The translations under genes and the position numbers were made by a program. Source: Zonotrichia leucophrys gambelii (taxonomy: Eukaryota; Chordata; Aves; Passeriformes; Passerellidae). From it: a stretch of DNA of 64,000 nt. The notes under the pieces were generated by a model, which saw only the letters and a program-made list of their open reading frames with translations, ran no database searches and was not told where the DNA came from. Of this stretch, positions 22,530 to 34,181 are shown piece by piece (the first letter of the stretch is position 1; each line of letters begins with the position of its first letter). The stretch lies in contig NC_088186.1 of assembly GCF_028769735.1 (NCBI RefSeq), positions 7,471,001 to 7,535,000 of the forward strand, in the 5' to 3' direction.

Positions 22530-24819
22530 CTGTTGGGCATGAAAAGAAAATATAAATGCATGAAACAATGTCCCTTCCTTGTTCTCTGAGTGCTGCTGTG
22601 GCTCAGCCTCACCCTGGGGGCTGGCTTGGCTTTGCTGTGCTGGGCAGAAGCATCCCTGGATGTGCAAAGGGAACTCTCCTCCAGCAGGAGACCTCCTCCC
22701 ACCTCCTCCTCTCCAATCTTAAATTCAAAGCAAGAGACCTGGAGACATGGTGAGGATCAAAAATCTGTGCAGGCAACAGGAAAGAAGACTCCTAGCCATC
22801 AGTTTAGGCCAAAGTGGCATTGTGATGACCATCACTGATGGAAGAACCAACCAGAGCCAGCATTCCCTCACACCTTGCACATCCCCAGCCCTCTGGGTGC
22901 CACCTCAGCCCCACCTGGGCAGCCCCAGTGGCACCAGAGCAGGGCAGCTGTGGCAGAGCTCACAGCTTGGCAGCAATTGATATCTGGTGATGGCTCAGAG
23001 GGAGCAGAGCCCAGGCTGAGAAAAGGAAGAGGGGGAAATTATCATGGCCCCCTAAGGTGTGTTTGATGTGGGAAGATCCAGAATTTGAGACCCAAATCCA
23101 TTGTGCAGTGAATCCCAGCAGAATTAGTTTAATAATGCAGGCAGTGCCTCACAGCACATGTGCTCTGCCACTCAGCCAATTTGGAGCCAGAGCTGTGATG
23201 GGGCTGAGTGACATTTCTCAGTGAAACAATTTACCCGGAGAAACTGTTGTCTGAAGTCAATGGAAATTATACATCAATTCAAATTTGCTAATAGGCCTCC
23301 CCCATCTCCTCCCCCAGATATGTGAGGAGAAGGCAAAAGAGAATATGTTGATATTTTAAAACAGCCTTTTAGAAAATGAATGTACCTTCATGTTATTTTT
23401 TTTTATAAACTGTGATTAGAAAAACAGCTCACCCAAGATGTTCCATTTCAGAGTTTTTGTAACAGTGAAAAGTCTGACATTTTTCTTGTTCACAGACAAG
23501 TGAAACATCTTCCTCCTCCTTCTCACATTGCAGCCTACAAGATCAGACTGACAGACCCAGCTCTGATGGAGGGTGTGCACTCAGTGACTGGACTAAAAGC
23601 TGCTCATCACTTCACCACGGGGATGTGCAAAATGACAGACACAGGGAAAAAGTCACAAGAAAAAAAATAATAAACAGCCAAGACCAACAGACCCCAAAAT
23701 AAGGCACCATTGTAACCCAGCTGGTGAAGAAAAATTTACCAGGATCCACATAATAAATCCATTACCTTGAAAGATCCAGAAACTGCAGCTCAGGGACTGA
23801 TGCAAAATAATTTGAGCCCAGTGATTTCAGATTGCTGAAACTGAGGTCCAGGTTCAGGGTGGTGTTTGGGACTCCATCAGGAACTCCAGAGATGTTCAGT
23901 CCAGTGCATCTGAAAGTTGTGTTAGGGGTGATCTGTAACAGAGGCAGAGCCCATCATGGTCAGCATCTGCTCTCCATGAAGTGCCAGGAAATGTCACTGC
24001 CAGGAAAGCAGGAGCAGAATCACCCCCCTTGCAGTTCATTTCTAAAGGAGATGCCCTGAGTTTTAGGAAATAATCATACATACCCTAAACATTTTTGTCT
24101 CTCCTAATAGAACCAGTTCTACTCCCCAGGAAGAGCTGCATTTCTTGCTGATTGGAGCTGGGACAAAATTACAGGACAGCATTCCTTGAGGTTACAGACA
24201 GAGAGCCAGCAGGACAAACACTCATGGATGCACTGCATGCCCAGGAACAGCTCTCAGCTCTCTTCCCCTGCACATAACCAAATATTTGAACCAAAGGCAG
24301 CTTGAACCAAAGTTATTCTGCAAGCAAATAATTGCCAGCAAAACTTTGCAAAATCTGTGTCGGGTACTTGGTGAAATCACTCTACTGCACAAACCAGGAA
24401 AAACTCTCTGTTTTGTAGAAATTAGACAAAATTTAGAACCCTTCCAAGGGAAATATAATCTATTACAATAACTGCACTGCAGCACTCTCAGAGGTACAGA
24501 AAACCAATGAGAATAAAAAGTTCTTGCTGCTGGTTCTGGTTCTCAGATGTTTTTGAGACTAGAATTTACTTCAAATACTTCAATCATCTTGATAAAAACC
24601 TTGGGGAAAAAAAAATAAAATAAAACTGGGCTTTCCTAAGAGGCTTGAGGCACAAATCTCCCAAGCAAAGGGAGAGAAACAGAAGGATTTTGTGCTCACT
24701 AAGAGCTCACATACCTCCAAACAGGGATCCAGGAGGCAGCCTGACAGTGGGAATGGGACAAATGCCAGCAGCAGCAGCACCAGAAGTGTCCCCAAGGGAA
24801 GGGCTCCTCTCTTGGGCAT
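20273..24819 (-). CDS. TLR4: Toll-like receptor 4, complete three-exon gene
   Basis: Coding exons are 24819-24715, 23932-23766 and 22529-20273 (105, 167 and 2257 bp), giving 842 residues plus a TGA stop; both introns are GT-AG. Seen in the protein: a hydrophobic signal peptide (about residues 1-27); an ectodomain of leucine-rich repeats with many N-glycosylation sequons; a cysteine-capped LRRCT (C591, C593, C617, C636); one membrane span (about 643-665); and a cytoplasmic TIR domain from about Y687. The TIR has box 1 (YDAFVIHSS), the BB loop RDFLPGVP with the signalling-critical proline at 727, and a box 3 FW at 820-821. The family binds lipopolysaccharide with MD-2 at the plasma membrane or endosome and recruits MAL/MyD88 and TRAM/TRIF. 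The 35 residue + 167 bp + large exon layout and a length near 840 match vertebrate TLR4. TLR4 rather than TLR2 or TLR1 is supported by the exon structure and the TIR and LRRCT sequence. No frameshift or missing key residue was seen. Confidence 0.97.
23766..23932 (-). CDS. TLR4: TLR4 coding exon 2
   Basis: This exon is 167 bp, the same length as mammalian TLR4 exon 2. The acceptor is a pyrimidine tract ending in CAG just above 23932. The exon reads ITPNTTFRC and continues into the first leucine-rich repeats, ending LQFLDLS plus two bases of an arginine codon before donor GTAATG. It carries three N-glycosylation sequons (NTT, NIS, NTT). Phase 2 at its end joins in frame to the G at 22529, restoring Arg91 before CHIHTIED. 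Confidence 0.93.
24715..24819 (-). CDS. TLR4: TLR4 coding exon 1 (signal peptide)
   Basis: This exon encodes 35 residues beginning MPKRGALPLG and ending DPCLE. The ATG at 24819-24817 is chosen because it is followed directly by a leucine-rich hydrophobic core typical of a secretory signal. The in-frame upstream ATG at 24912 would add 31 residues unlike any TLR4 N-terminus. The exon ends at GAG with donor GTATGT (24714 downward), phase 0. The DPCLE end aligns with the PCVEV stretch of mammalian TLR4. Confidence 0.93.
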
Positions 24820-24918
24820 CTTCAGGAGGCCAGGAGTGCAGGAGAAAGGAGCATGGAGAGAGAAAGCTGGAGACAGAAAGCTCCTGCAGCGCGAGGAGTT
24901 GTGTTGCACCACTCCTGC

Positions 24919-24924
24919 TTATCT
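24919..24924 (-). promoter_or_regulatory. Possible GATA site in TLR4 promoter or 5' UTR
   Basis: The minus strand reads AGATAA (WGATAR) about 100 bp above the start codon, 27 bp gene-side of the ETS-IRF site. No TATA box is evident nearby, as expected for a TATA-less TLR promoter. Six-base matches are common, so this is weak evidence. Confidence 0.25.
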
Positions 24925-24950
24925 CACTACGTATCTCTGAGAACAAGAAG

Positions 24951-24960
24951 GGAAGTGAAA
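24951..24960 (+). promoter_or_regulatory. ETS-IRF composite element upstream of TLR4
   Basis: The bases GGAAGTGAAA match the GGAANNGAAA consensus bound jointly by PU.1 and IRF4/IRF8. The site lies 132 bp above the TLR4 start codon, on the strand opposite to the gene, within AAGGGAAGTGAAAC. Human TLR4 is known to depend on PU.1 and IRF8 in myeloid cells, so position and motif agree. The motif is seen directly; its use as a promoter element is inferred. Confidence 0.6.
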
Positions 24961-27900
24961 CTTGGTCACTGCCTTGTTTCCACACACCCTTCTGGAAATT
25001 GTTAAAAAAAAAAAATGCCAACAAGAAAAAAAATTAAGAAGTAATGACAGATATAATTTGGGCTAGAAATGAAAGAGGAATATGGGTTTCATCAGCGCCT
25101 CTTGACTTGATTGCCTCTGATTAGCTCAGGTCAAATTTGGCAAAAAAAAAAAAAAAAAACCAAACCAACAGAATATTTTATACAATTCTGAGCCCAGTTT
25201 CATGCTCCACATCCCATAATTCAAATGCACTGGTTAGAGAGGGTGATTCTTTGCCTCTGCACTCCTGCCATGCTCCAGCTTCACCCTGGCAAGCACTGGA
25301 GAAGGGCTCAGCTGTGGCACAGGTTTCCTTAAGCCACGTAAGCACAGGTTTATCTCTGGCCAAGCTCCTGTGAACAAACACCCAGCTTTTATCCATCTGG
25401 TTGGACTTTTATGGCAATTATTGCAGGAATATGGCCAGGCACAAGGAGATTCACAGAGTGATCAGAGCTGGGGTCACAGAAACTCTACCCCTCCCAAAAG
25501 CAGCAAAAAGGAGAGGCACAAACACCCTGAGCTGGCCTTAGAGCTGCTCCCTGCCCTGGTCACGCCTTAATCTCTGTTTGATGCCTGCCTACAGAACATC
25601 TCAATGCTGAATTCCCAATGCAGACTATTGTTTCAGGAAAAAAAAAAAAAATGCTTTGTAACACCTCACAGTGGGCAATATGAAAGTCAGCTCTGAGCCT
25701 TCTAATAAAGCTCCCTGCCCTCATTTAGTCTGATAAATGGTCGTGCATTCATGTATCTCCTCCTGTCTTCCTGGAGATAACTAAGAAATGTTACTGGGGA
25801 TCCAGCCATAGGGTTGCTGAGTATTATCAACACCATATAGACAGAGAAGTGGCAAAAATTTGAGACAAGGGTGGAATATTGGCCTAGAAGAAGATGGAAT
25901 AAAGTGTGACAACTCATGAAAGTCTGTGAAAATTGATATTAAATATGAGATGCGGTATCAGCCCAGCGAGCAATCCACTTATAAAGGAAAGTTTAAAATA
26001 TTTCAGAGGTGGGGGTTAGACTTTTTTGACAGGTTAGTAGAGAGCCTAGGAGAGATGGGGAAATCCTAAAATAACTGATGATCTCTGCAATAAAAAACAC
26101 ATGGCAGCACAATGGGAGCTAAAACCGACACCCTGATGTGCAGCCAGATAGTGCCCATTAAGCCAGCAGACAAAAAGTTTGTTGAAATTGGGCAAGTTCT
26201 ACAAAATCCCTGCTCTGAAAAGCCTCTGGTGATTGCAGGTATTTCCTTTTATAGATGGAATCAAAAGTGAATGGAAACAATTGCTGACTGCTTCTGTGCC
26301 TGGATTAAGGAAATTGGCAGAGCATCGTGTGTCTGCAGAGAGAACAAATGAGTGCATCCCTTAGTATTCAATATGCAGAATGAGGCAATCCACATTTAAT
26401 TTTTATCTAAAGCTGAGATGAGCCTGAAGTACTGCTCTAGAAATTACCATTTCAATGGAGACTTGCTGAAGATGCTGAAGAGTTTGGGAGCATCACAAAA
26501 ATCCCTCCCACAGCCACGCGCCGAGGTCAAGTGGGAAGTGCAGCTTGAAGGGCGTTCAAAGGAGGCACTGCTGCTGTCACAGGGGACAATTTCACAGCAC
26601 ACATCATCACTTGTTCAAGGACAAGCCCTACACACACTGCAAGGGATGGGGCATAGCAGAAAACATGTAAATTAGCAGATCAAACCCAGAAAGAAAGTCA
26701 GTGCTGGTTAAGTTCGTGTTGCTCAGCTGGCACACAGCAAACACTTATACTCATGTAAATGCCAGTATAGGACTCAGAAAACTCCAACTTTGACATCCAC
26801 TTTTAAAAAATTTGTGTCTTAGTGAACAAGACAAAACTATTTGTTAGCAGATATTTGTCTTCAAAGTGCTTTCTCAGAGATATGTATTTCACCAGGACAA
26901 TCCTGGTGTAACATGCACATGACAAAACCAAGCTTTTGCTAGTGTTATGACGATTGATTTGCTGTTGAAAGTGAAAAAGTTAAAGCATGAGATAACAGAT
27001 GATGCAAAACTTAAACATTAATAGAAATAACCTTGTCTCACATCACAGCTAGAAATTGTCTCAGATGGAAACCCTGGAACTCTTCAGATTTGTCCTTGGA
27101 GGCGCTTTTTATCTGGGTCTGGATCCAAACTTTTTGGCTTAGAGTTATCATCTGATAAAATGTGGAAAGTTCCTTGTGACACCTCACCCTCACAGCGAAT
27201 TGAGTTTTCCAAGTCCACTGGGTTGTCCTCTCTGATGTTTCGGGCTCTACCAATTCAGTTCAAGAAGAGACTACAAAATAACACCAAATTTCATGTCCAA
27301 CAGCACAAAATTTATTAAATTAAGACACAGCCGTGGATAAAGCCATAATGTCTGTGTGATTGCTCACAAACACCAAAAGAATGATTTGGAATCCCTTTAA
27401 GCGACAAGAATAACATCTAAAATCAAACATGATTCACTGCTCTGGCAATTTGCTGGTGGGATCATTAAAGATCTCTCAGCAAGGAGGTGTTACAGAGAAT
27501 CTGTGTTTCCAAAAACACATGCATGAGTCATCTTTGTGCTCCTGAACATTATTATAATATAAGTAACACAATGCAGACGGTGCATATGCAGCCTCTGTGA
27601 TCTCAAGCAAGGTATTACAGAGCATAAGACAGCCACAATGTAGCTGGACTGACAAAACATCTTATACTTCCTTATTTTAAAAGAAAATGGCTTGTGAACT
27701 CCAGCCAAAAAGGAAAGTTAGCTAAATTCTTGGACAAAACATGTCGTGAGAGCCATGGGAACAGGATTGACTGTCCCTAGGGTGCTTCCAAGGTCACAGT
27801 TACCCAGTGTCACATGTGGATGAGCAGCTTTCACCCTGGAGAGAGGCTCTGTTTGCTTCTGGAGTCATCTCAAGCAGCTCCCCAAGTCTGTCTGCAAACA

Positions 27901-28739
27901 CAGGCTGAGAAACATGACACAAATTATTTCAAGATTAAACAAAACCAGGTCTTATTTTATATGAAAGAACCATCTCTAACAATTATTTGGTTATGTGCTA
28001 TGGATCAGAGGGGAGACACTGACGGATCAAAGAGGGGGGAGCATTCCTGAGGTGCTGGCACTGTCACAGCACAGAGCTTGGGGAGCACCACAGGAGGTTC
28101 CAAAGGTCCTTGAGAAGCTCAGGATGCTCCAGGTGAGCCAGCATTGCTCTCAGGTGGGCTGGCCACCTGTCCCTGTGGTGAATTAGGGTAGAACTGGCCA
28201 CTCTGCAGGGGGACCCAGGCTCAGGGGGTGCAGGCAGTTACCAATCCTTGGGCTTCACCTGGCAGTCCTTATACTCAGCAAGCCAGTCACCTGTGCAGGT
28301 CTGAAAGGCTGCCTGAGTGGAAAGGAAGAGCGACAGGAAATGTGGCACAAATTTAACAGCAAGTTGAATTTTCCCAGCCATTCTGCTGGAAATTAAATAA
28401 ATTACAACAAAAAATGGAGGTCATAAGTTTTCACACTTTTATAAGTTTTGATAAACTTAAATTTTGTAAGTTTATATACTGGAGTTAATTGTCCAATTAC
28501 AGCTCCAGGTGATGCAGTCCCATCCTCCCAGTTTGCTCTCCTCAATTCCCTGTTGCTTGTACTCCTTGAGCCTGAAGCTGCAATGGTGTCCTTGGTGATC
28601 AGGCTGGAAAAGGATTGCTCTGTGTGACTAAGCTGTGAGGAGAACTTGCTAACACTTTATATGAAGTCAGTCACACACTGAGGCAGTACAGAATCTAAAA
28701 AATATGAAAGTTAAAGCTTAAGGCATAGTGGGTTTAATA
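24961..28739. other. Non-coding region upstream of TLR4
   Basis: No exon of another gene was recognised. A-rich tracts lie at 25007-25035 and 25140-25160. 26000-27700 looks unique and moderately AT-rich, with no clear repeat. Distal regulatory DNA is possible but not shown. Confidence 0.45.
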
Positions 28740-28862
28740 ATGGAATCACAGACTGGTTTAGATTGGAAGGGACCTTAAAGTTCATCTTATTCCAACCCTT
28801 GCCTTGCTCTGAGCTCCATCCAACCTGGCCTTGGACATTTGCAGGGATGGGGAAACCACAAC
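28740..28862 (-). mobile_element. CR1 LINE 3' fragment
   Basis: GGAATCACAGACTGGTTTAG, GGAAGGGACCTTAAAGTTCA and CATCCAACCTGGCCTTGGAC are the complement of the CR1 3' UTR and terminus. Confidence 0.88.
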
Positions 28863-29798
28863 TCAACTTGATGGAAGATCAGCCTGGAAGACCTGGAAGA
28901 TCTCACAGCTTTGAAAAAGAGAACAACACCCAGGCTGAGAAACTGCACACTCATTTTGGGGTGTCAGAGCCAATCCCAGCACCCCTTCTCTCTGTCTGAT
29001 TGACTCCAGCTGCAGCTCCAGAGCAAGGAGCAGCTGTACTGCAGGCTGTTTGTGGTGCCTCTGAGATCCCAGGGAGGGCATGGAGGTGCAATCACAGTCT
29101 GTTCATGCTGCACAGCACAGCCCTCTGCCAATGGTGGCACCCAGCAGAGCTCAGCATGGCTGAGGTGCTTCCCAGCACAGAGAAGGACTGAGAATGGTGC
29201 ACACAGGGGGCAGAAAAACAGCCCAAAAGCCAGAGCCCAAGCTGGTTTGACGAAAATCAGCCAAGCTTGCACTGGGGTAGGCAATGTTGCCATCAGATGG
29301 GCTATTCCCCAAAGCCAGGATCAGATGAACACCCCAGAACTATTCCAAAGCTATTAGGGAAGAACTGTGTCAAGTAACCAGGGACAAATACACTACTAGG
29401 AGAAGTGATTAATCAGTGTCAAGATAGTCACTATCTGTGGCAGCTACTCCATATGGATTATGTCAGGTCATTAGGAGCCCTACATTTCACTGTTTAATCT
29501 AAATGCCTGGAAGGATTTCACACAGATGGTGGAGGCATCCAGCCTGGCCTGCCAAGCACTCATGGGCAGGCAGTGAGTGACAGTGGAGCTCCCTGGGCCC
29601 CTGGAGAGAGGCAGGCTGGCACCAAACAGCCCAGCATCACCTTGTCCTTCTGCCTGGCATGAACCACGGTCACCCTGGGCTGGCCAGAGCCAGGGATTCA
29701 CCAAGGCATGGAGCTGAGGGTGTCCACAGTGCTTTGCATGAACACTGTGCTTACAGGGGGTTTAAATTCCTCCCACAGCCCTGAGAAAGGTGGGTTGG
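28863..29798. other. Non-coding spacer, no gene seen
   Basis: No gene or assignable repeat was seen. Confidence 0.45.
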
Positions 29799-30172
29799 TG
29801 TGACCGTGTTCACAGGGGTCCCAGGATGAGGGAAGAGATGAGGATCTGACTCCATGTTTCAGAAGGCTTGATTTATTATTTTATGATATATATTACATTA
29901 AAACTATACTAAAAGAATAGAAGAAGGATTTTATCAGAAGGCTGGCTAAGTAAAGAATGATAACAAAGGTTTGTGTCTTGGACAGAGAGTCCGAGCCAGC
30001 TGACTGTGATTGGCCATTAATTAGAAACAACCACATGAGGCCAATCCCAGATGCACCTGTTGCATTCCACAGCAGCAGATAATCATTGTTTACATTTTGT
30101 TCCTGAGGCCTCTCAGTTTCTCAGGAGGAAAAATCCTAACGAAAGGATTTTTCATAAAAGATGTCTGTGACA
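29799..30172 (-). mobile_element. Solo LTR, family A
   Basis: 374 bp from TGTGACCGTGTTCACAGGGG to GATGTCTGTGACA, the complement of the family sense strand. The flanks GGTTGG and GATTGG differ at one position and may be a decayed 6-bp target-site duplication. Confidence 0.88.
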
Positions 30173-30520
30173 GATTGGCCACCTCAGACTGGTACAGGCT
30201 ATTCTCCTGAAGTAACAATAGGACTTATTTCCTTTTCTTCCCACCTCCATTACATCCTTATTATGGTGTCTCATAGCCTGATTTACATATGTTTTGCATT
30301 TCTGTGGCTTTGACTTATCCTGCTTATTCTACCTCCTCTCCCCCACTTCTCTCAATGAGTCTGCTGTAGGGCAAGGATTTATTCAGAGTATCAAACATGA
30401 AAGGTGTTCAGGGCATGGAGCACTGCAGAGCTCAGACTTTTTGCACTGGGCACAAGAAAGGCTGATCTGGGGACTTGATTTATTAAAAATACAGATATTG
30501 ATCTAGTACCGATATCCAAA

Positions 30521-31152
30521 TGTGACGGACAAAAACTCTCTAACAGTTTAAAGTTAGAAAGTGAATGTTTATTGTGGGATAGCTCCCAAACACACACTGT
30601 GATTTACAGGTGATTACAGAGTCCTTTTATCTATACAGGTATTGAATACCCAAAATACAAATGCATATTCATAACTTTGGTACATCCCATTCCCCAATTT
30701 GTATGGTAATTAGTTCAAAAGTCATTAAGCATGAGTAGTTTGTTCCTTGAAATGGGTCAGTGGTCCCTTTCATGGGGAAGGGTCCCAAAATGAGGAAGTA
30801 AATGAAGTCTTCCTCATTCTCACCTTTCCACCTTTTCAATGCAAATATGACAAATGAACCCTTGGTAGAACTCCCATTCCCCATCTTCAATTGGTTTCAG
30901 AACAGAGGAGGCCACAATTGTCTTATGTTCCTAAAAGCTATTTATCAGTTTCTATATTCTTCATTATAAACCCAGCTAACCAAACATGGTGCTGACAAGC
31001 AATCAATTATTAGTTAACTACTAACTCTTAACTTCATCAAGGCCTACCCATTTATTTTGATTAACTCCAATAAAGATTACCTCTAACTAAAACCTCAGCT
31101 CCTCTAAAATCCCTAAATTCTTTAAAGTTTATGTCTCAGACTCAGTGCCACA
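30521..31152 (-). mobile_element. LTR-like repeat, family I
   Basis: Starts TGTGACGGACAAAAACTCTC and runs through GTTTATTGTGGGATAGCTCC, which carries AATAAAC on the minus strand near its start as an LTR R region would. The far end is set at GTGCCACA, but no target-site duplication supports it. Confidence 0.5.
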
Positions 31153-31758
31153 ACTGAAGCATGGTTAAATATTGAGCCCCTACAGCTCTGCTGTGACACC
31201 CTGGGAAAGCCTGGAACAAGGGGCAGCTCTAATGATGATCTGGAGAGATTACAGATCCCTGCTTTGAGGGAAATCCATAACATAAAAGCAAAAACTGTGC
31301 AGCATTTCTGCTTTCTGTGAATTCTGAGAGCCCTGCCACGGGCACTGACCATGCCAAAGCTCCTGAGCCCAGTGTTTGTGGTTTCTCTGCCATGACTTGA
31401 CACGAGATGACAGGAAAATGTTGCAATGGCTGCAGCAGAAAGTGCAGAGCCAGCTCCTGTGAGCAAAGTTCTTGTGTACACATCACCCTGGGAGAGAATG
31501 CAAACACTCCCTGGGGTGAGTTCATGGCATGCTCACATCAGCTCCCAGACATGAACACTTTGATGGCATTTGCCAGGAGAAGAACACAGAATATTAATTG
31601 GCTGCACTGCTGAGAGCCCACTTCTGTTACTTGCAAAGCAATAAATTCCAAAAGAGTGGGTGAGGCAGATCCAGGTGCAGGTTTGCCTGCACTTGGAGGG
31701 CTGTGTATTGGAATCTACAAAACCTGGGAGATTATTCTCTGCTTTTTGGAGAGCAAAG
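31153..31758. other. Non-coding spacer, no gene seen
   Basis: No assignable feature; ends in the target-site copy AGCAAAG of the next LTR. Confidence 0.45.
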
Positions 31759-32140
31759 TGTAACCATGTTCACAGGGGTCTGAGGATGAGGGAAGAGACG
31801 CAGATCTGACTCCATGTTTCAGAAGGCTGATTTATTATTTTATTATATGTATTATATTAAAACTATACTAAAAGAATAGAAGAAAGGATTTCATCAGAAG
31901 GCTAGCTGAGAATATAAAAAGAAAGAATGATAACAAAGGCTTGTGGCTGGGACAGAGTCTGAGCCAGCTGACTGTGATTGGCCATTAATTAGAAACAACC
32001 ACATGAGACCAATCACAGATGCACCTGTTGCATTCCACAGCAGCAGATAATCAATGTTTACATTTTGTTCCTGAGGCCTCCCAGCTTCTCAGGAGGAAAA
32101 ATCCTAAGGAAAGGATTTTCCATAAAAGATGTCTGTGACA
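31759..32140 (-). mobile_element. Solo LTR, family A, with target-site duplication
   Basis: 382 bp from TGTAACCATGTTCACAGGGG to GATGTCTGTGACA. Both sides carry AGCAAAG (31752-31758 and 32141-32147). The duplication reads as 7 bp; one base may belong to the element. It lies only 1.6 kb from another family A copy in the same orientation. Confidence 0.9.
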
Positions 32141-32147
32141 AGCAAAG

Positions 32148-32649
32148 ACTGCTTTGTGCACAGAGTACAACCTGAAGCAGTGTTCCTGATGAAGGATTTA
32201 TTCCAACACCCCTTTTCTCCCAGTTCTGTTCAGTTTGCATGTTTTGGGGAGGTTTTTTAAGCATTTCTTTGACCTTGAGTTGCCTGCACCAAGCAGGACA
32301 AAACCACTTCTGTTCCAACAGAGGAGGAACCAAGCAGCCACAGGCAGTGGGAGCATAGGAAGGGCATTAACCCTTTGCAGATTACAAGACTGGGTGCTAT
32401 GGAAAGCTGTCAGGAAGCAGGGCTGAGATACCAGAAGGGAAGTTACCCAGGAAAAGGAGTGACACAAATGGCACAGCAAGCGCCCTGCCAGCCTGACCAC
32501 AGCGAAGAGGAAGGAGGAAGGAAATGTGAGAAAAAGCAGAAGTTTCACCTCCCATGGACAGGGCAGCTATAAGGGTGCTGTAGTGATGTTCCCACACTCC
32601 AAATGAAGCTGCTGTCAGAGACACAGCCTGATCTAAAGCAAACCAACCC
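32148..32649. other. Non-coding spacer, no gene seen
   Basis: No gene or assignable repeat. Confidence 0.45.
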
Positions 32650-33302
32650 TGTTGGGAAGGATGAAAGTTTGACAAGAAAGTCTCACAGATATGGATGCTT
32701 AGCAGAAAGATTTTTAAATGTACAGTCTGATGAAGGAATAGAGATGGAAGCAAGTTTTGATATAGCAGAAAAGAATTGCTGAGCCAGTCTCACTGGATAA
32801 CCAAGGAGGCAAAGGGTGTGTGAGTTAGAAGGGGTTTTTATGCCTTAGAGCAAAGGATAAGCCCACACCAAACAAGATGTTTTTACCAAGCAGAAAAATA
32901 GCACAGGCAAACAAGGCAGCAAAGTTGCAAGTAGAAAGAATTTTCTCAGAATTTTCCCTTGCAAGCAAACTGAAAAACAACTTCTAGCTTAAACTGTAAT
33001 GTACTAACTTTTAGTGAGTGGAGAACAGTAACATGAATATGGTAATTATAGTAGTTATGACAGGCTGCAGGTAATAGTTAAGGTATAGATTGGTTCTGCT
33101 GCATTAAGATGCTCAGCAAAGAAAAGTCTAGAATGCATTGTAACCAAAACCAAAGGGTCTCCAGGCCTGCCTGCAGCTGGAGCTGACAGCTGTGGGCACA
33201 GCTCTGTCACCCACGACCCTGGGCTGCTGTAACACCTTGGATACAATAAACTGAATTTTGGAGAGCTCCTGAAGTCCAACATCTCTCATTTATGCTCTTA
33301 CA
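32650..33302 (+). mobile_element. Solo LTR, family E
   Basis: Starts TGTTGGGAAGGATGAAAG, as the 46298 element starts TGTTGGGGAAGATGAAAC. AATAAA at 33245-33250 is followed by a short U5-like end, CATCTCTCATTTATGCTCTTACA. No gag/pol. The far edge is approximate and the target-site duplication is unclear. Confidence 0.65.
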
Positions 33303-33762
33303 CAACCTCACTTTTAGGATTTGCCCTCTAATGTTTGTACAGGAAGAGTTTTCTTCCCAAGGAACACCCAGCTAAGAGGCTGCAGCAAAGTGCTCATACA
33401 GCAGCTTGCAAATCCATCACTGTTGGTCCTTTCGGCTGCAGAAGCAGCATTTTGGGGGGGTTACATCTGAGGTAAACCCAGGAAGGTGACAGTTCAGGAA
33501 TAAAGCAGCAACAAGAGAAGTAAAGAAGGGGAAACATAACATAAATATTACATAAATATAAGATAGCTGCATGCTGGAAGAAAGCAGAAGAGGGTGAGAT
33601 GGTGTGGCTCCAGAGGTGGAATGTGGACAGGAGCCAACACCTATAAGTGGTGTTTTAAGGTGGCTGCTTAAATGTGGAAGATCTTCATCACACAAAAACT
33701 TGGCAAGGTGGCTCTTAAAACAAGCTGGAAGAGACATGGAATGCTCTGATAGCATGCCAAGG
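33303..33762. other. Non-coding spacer, no gene seen
   Basis: No assignable feature. Confidence 0.45.
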
Positions 33763-34181
33763 TGGCACCATTATATTTTCTGAAAAATCCTCTTTGCCTG
33801 GCATTTTCTCCTGGGGGGCTGAGAGGCCTCAGAGAGGAATGAAAACAATAATTATCTGATTGCTGCTCCTGTGTTTGCTGCTTTGGAATGTGGCTTGGAC
33901 ATTGTTTGCCAACAGGTGAATATTTGATTGGTTCCATGTGAATTGTTTTGATTTAATGACCAATCATGGTCCAGATGTGTCAAGGCTCTGAGGAGTCAAG
34001 GGTTTTTCTTCATCATTCTTGTGAAGCCTTCTGATGTATCTTTCCTCTTTCTTTAGTATAGTTTTAGTATAGCATTCTTTTAATATAATGTAGTGTCATA
34101 AAATAATAAATCAGCCTTCTGAGAACATGGAGTTAAATTCTCATCTCTCACCTCGTCCTGGGGACCCTCACAAACACCACA
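33763..34181 (+). mobile_element. Solo LTR, family B
   Basis: Starts TGGCACCATTATATTTTCTG (first bases changed from the usual TGTGAC) and ends CACAAACACCACA. AATAAATCAGCC is the R-region signal. Flanks CCAAGG and CCACGG look like a 6-bp target-site duplication with one change. Confidence 0.83.

Noticed and set aside
24820..24912. Upstream in-frame ATG for TLR4 at 24912
   Set aside because: It adds 31 residues before the signal peptide, unlike known TLR4; the ATG at 24819 fits better.
29799..32140. A short provirus bounded by two family A LTRs
   Set aside because: The right LTR has its own target-site duplication and the interval holds another LTR-like repeat instead of gag or pol.
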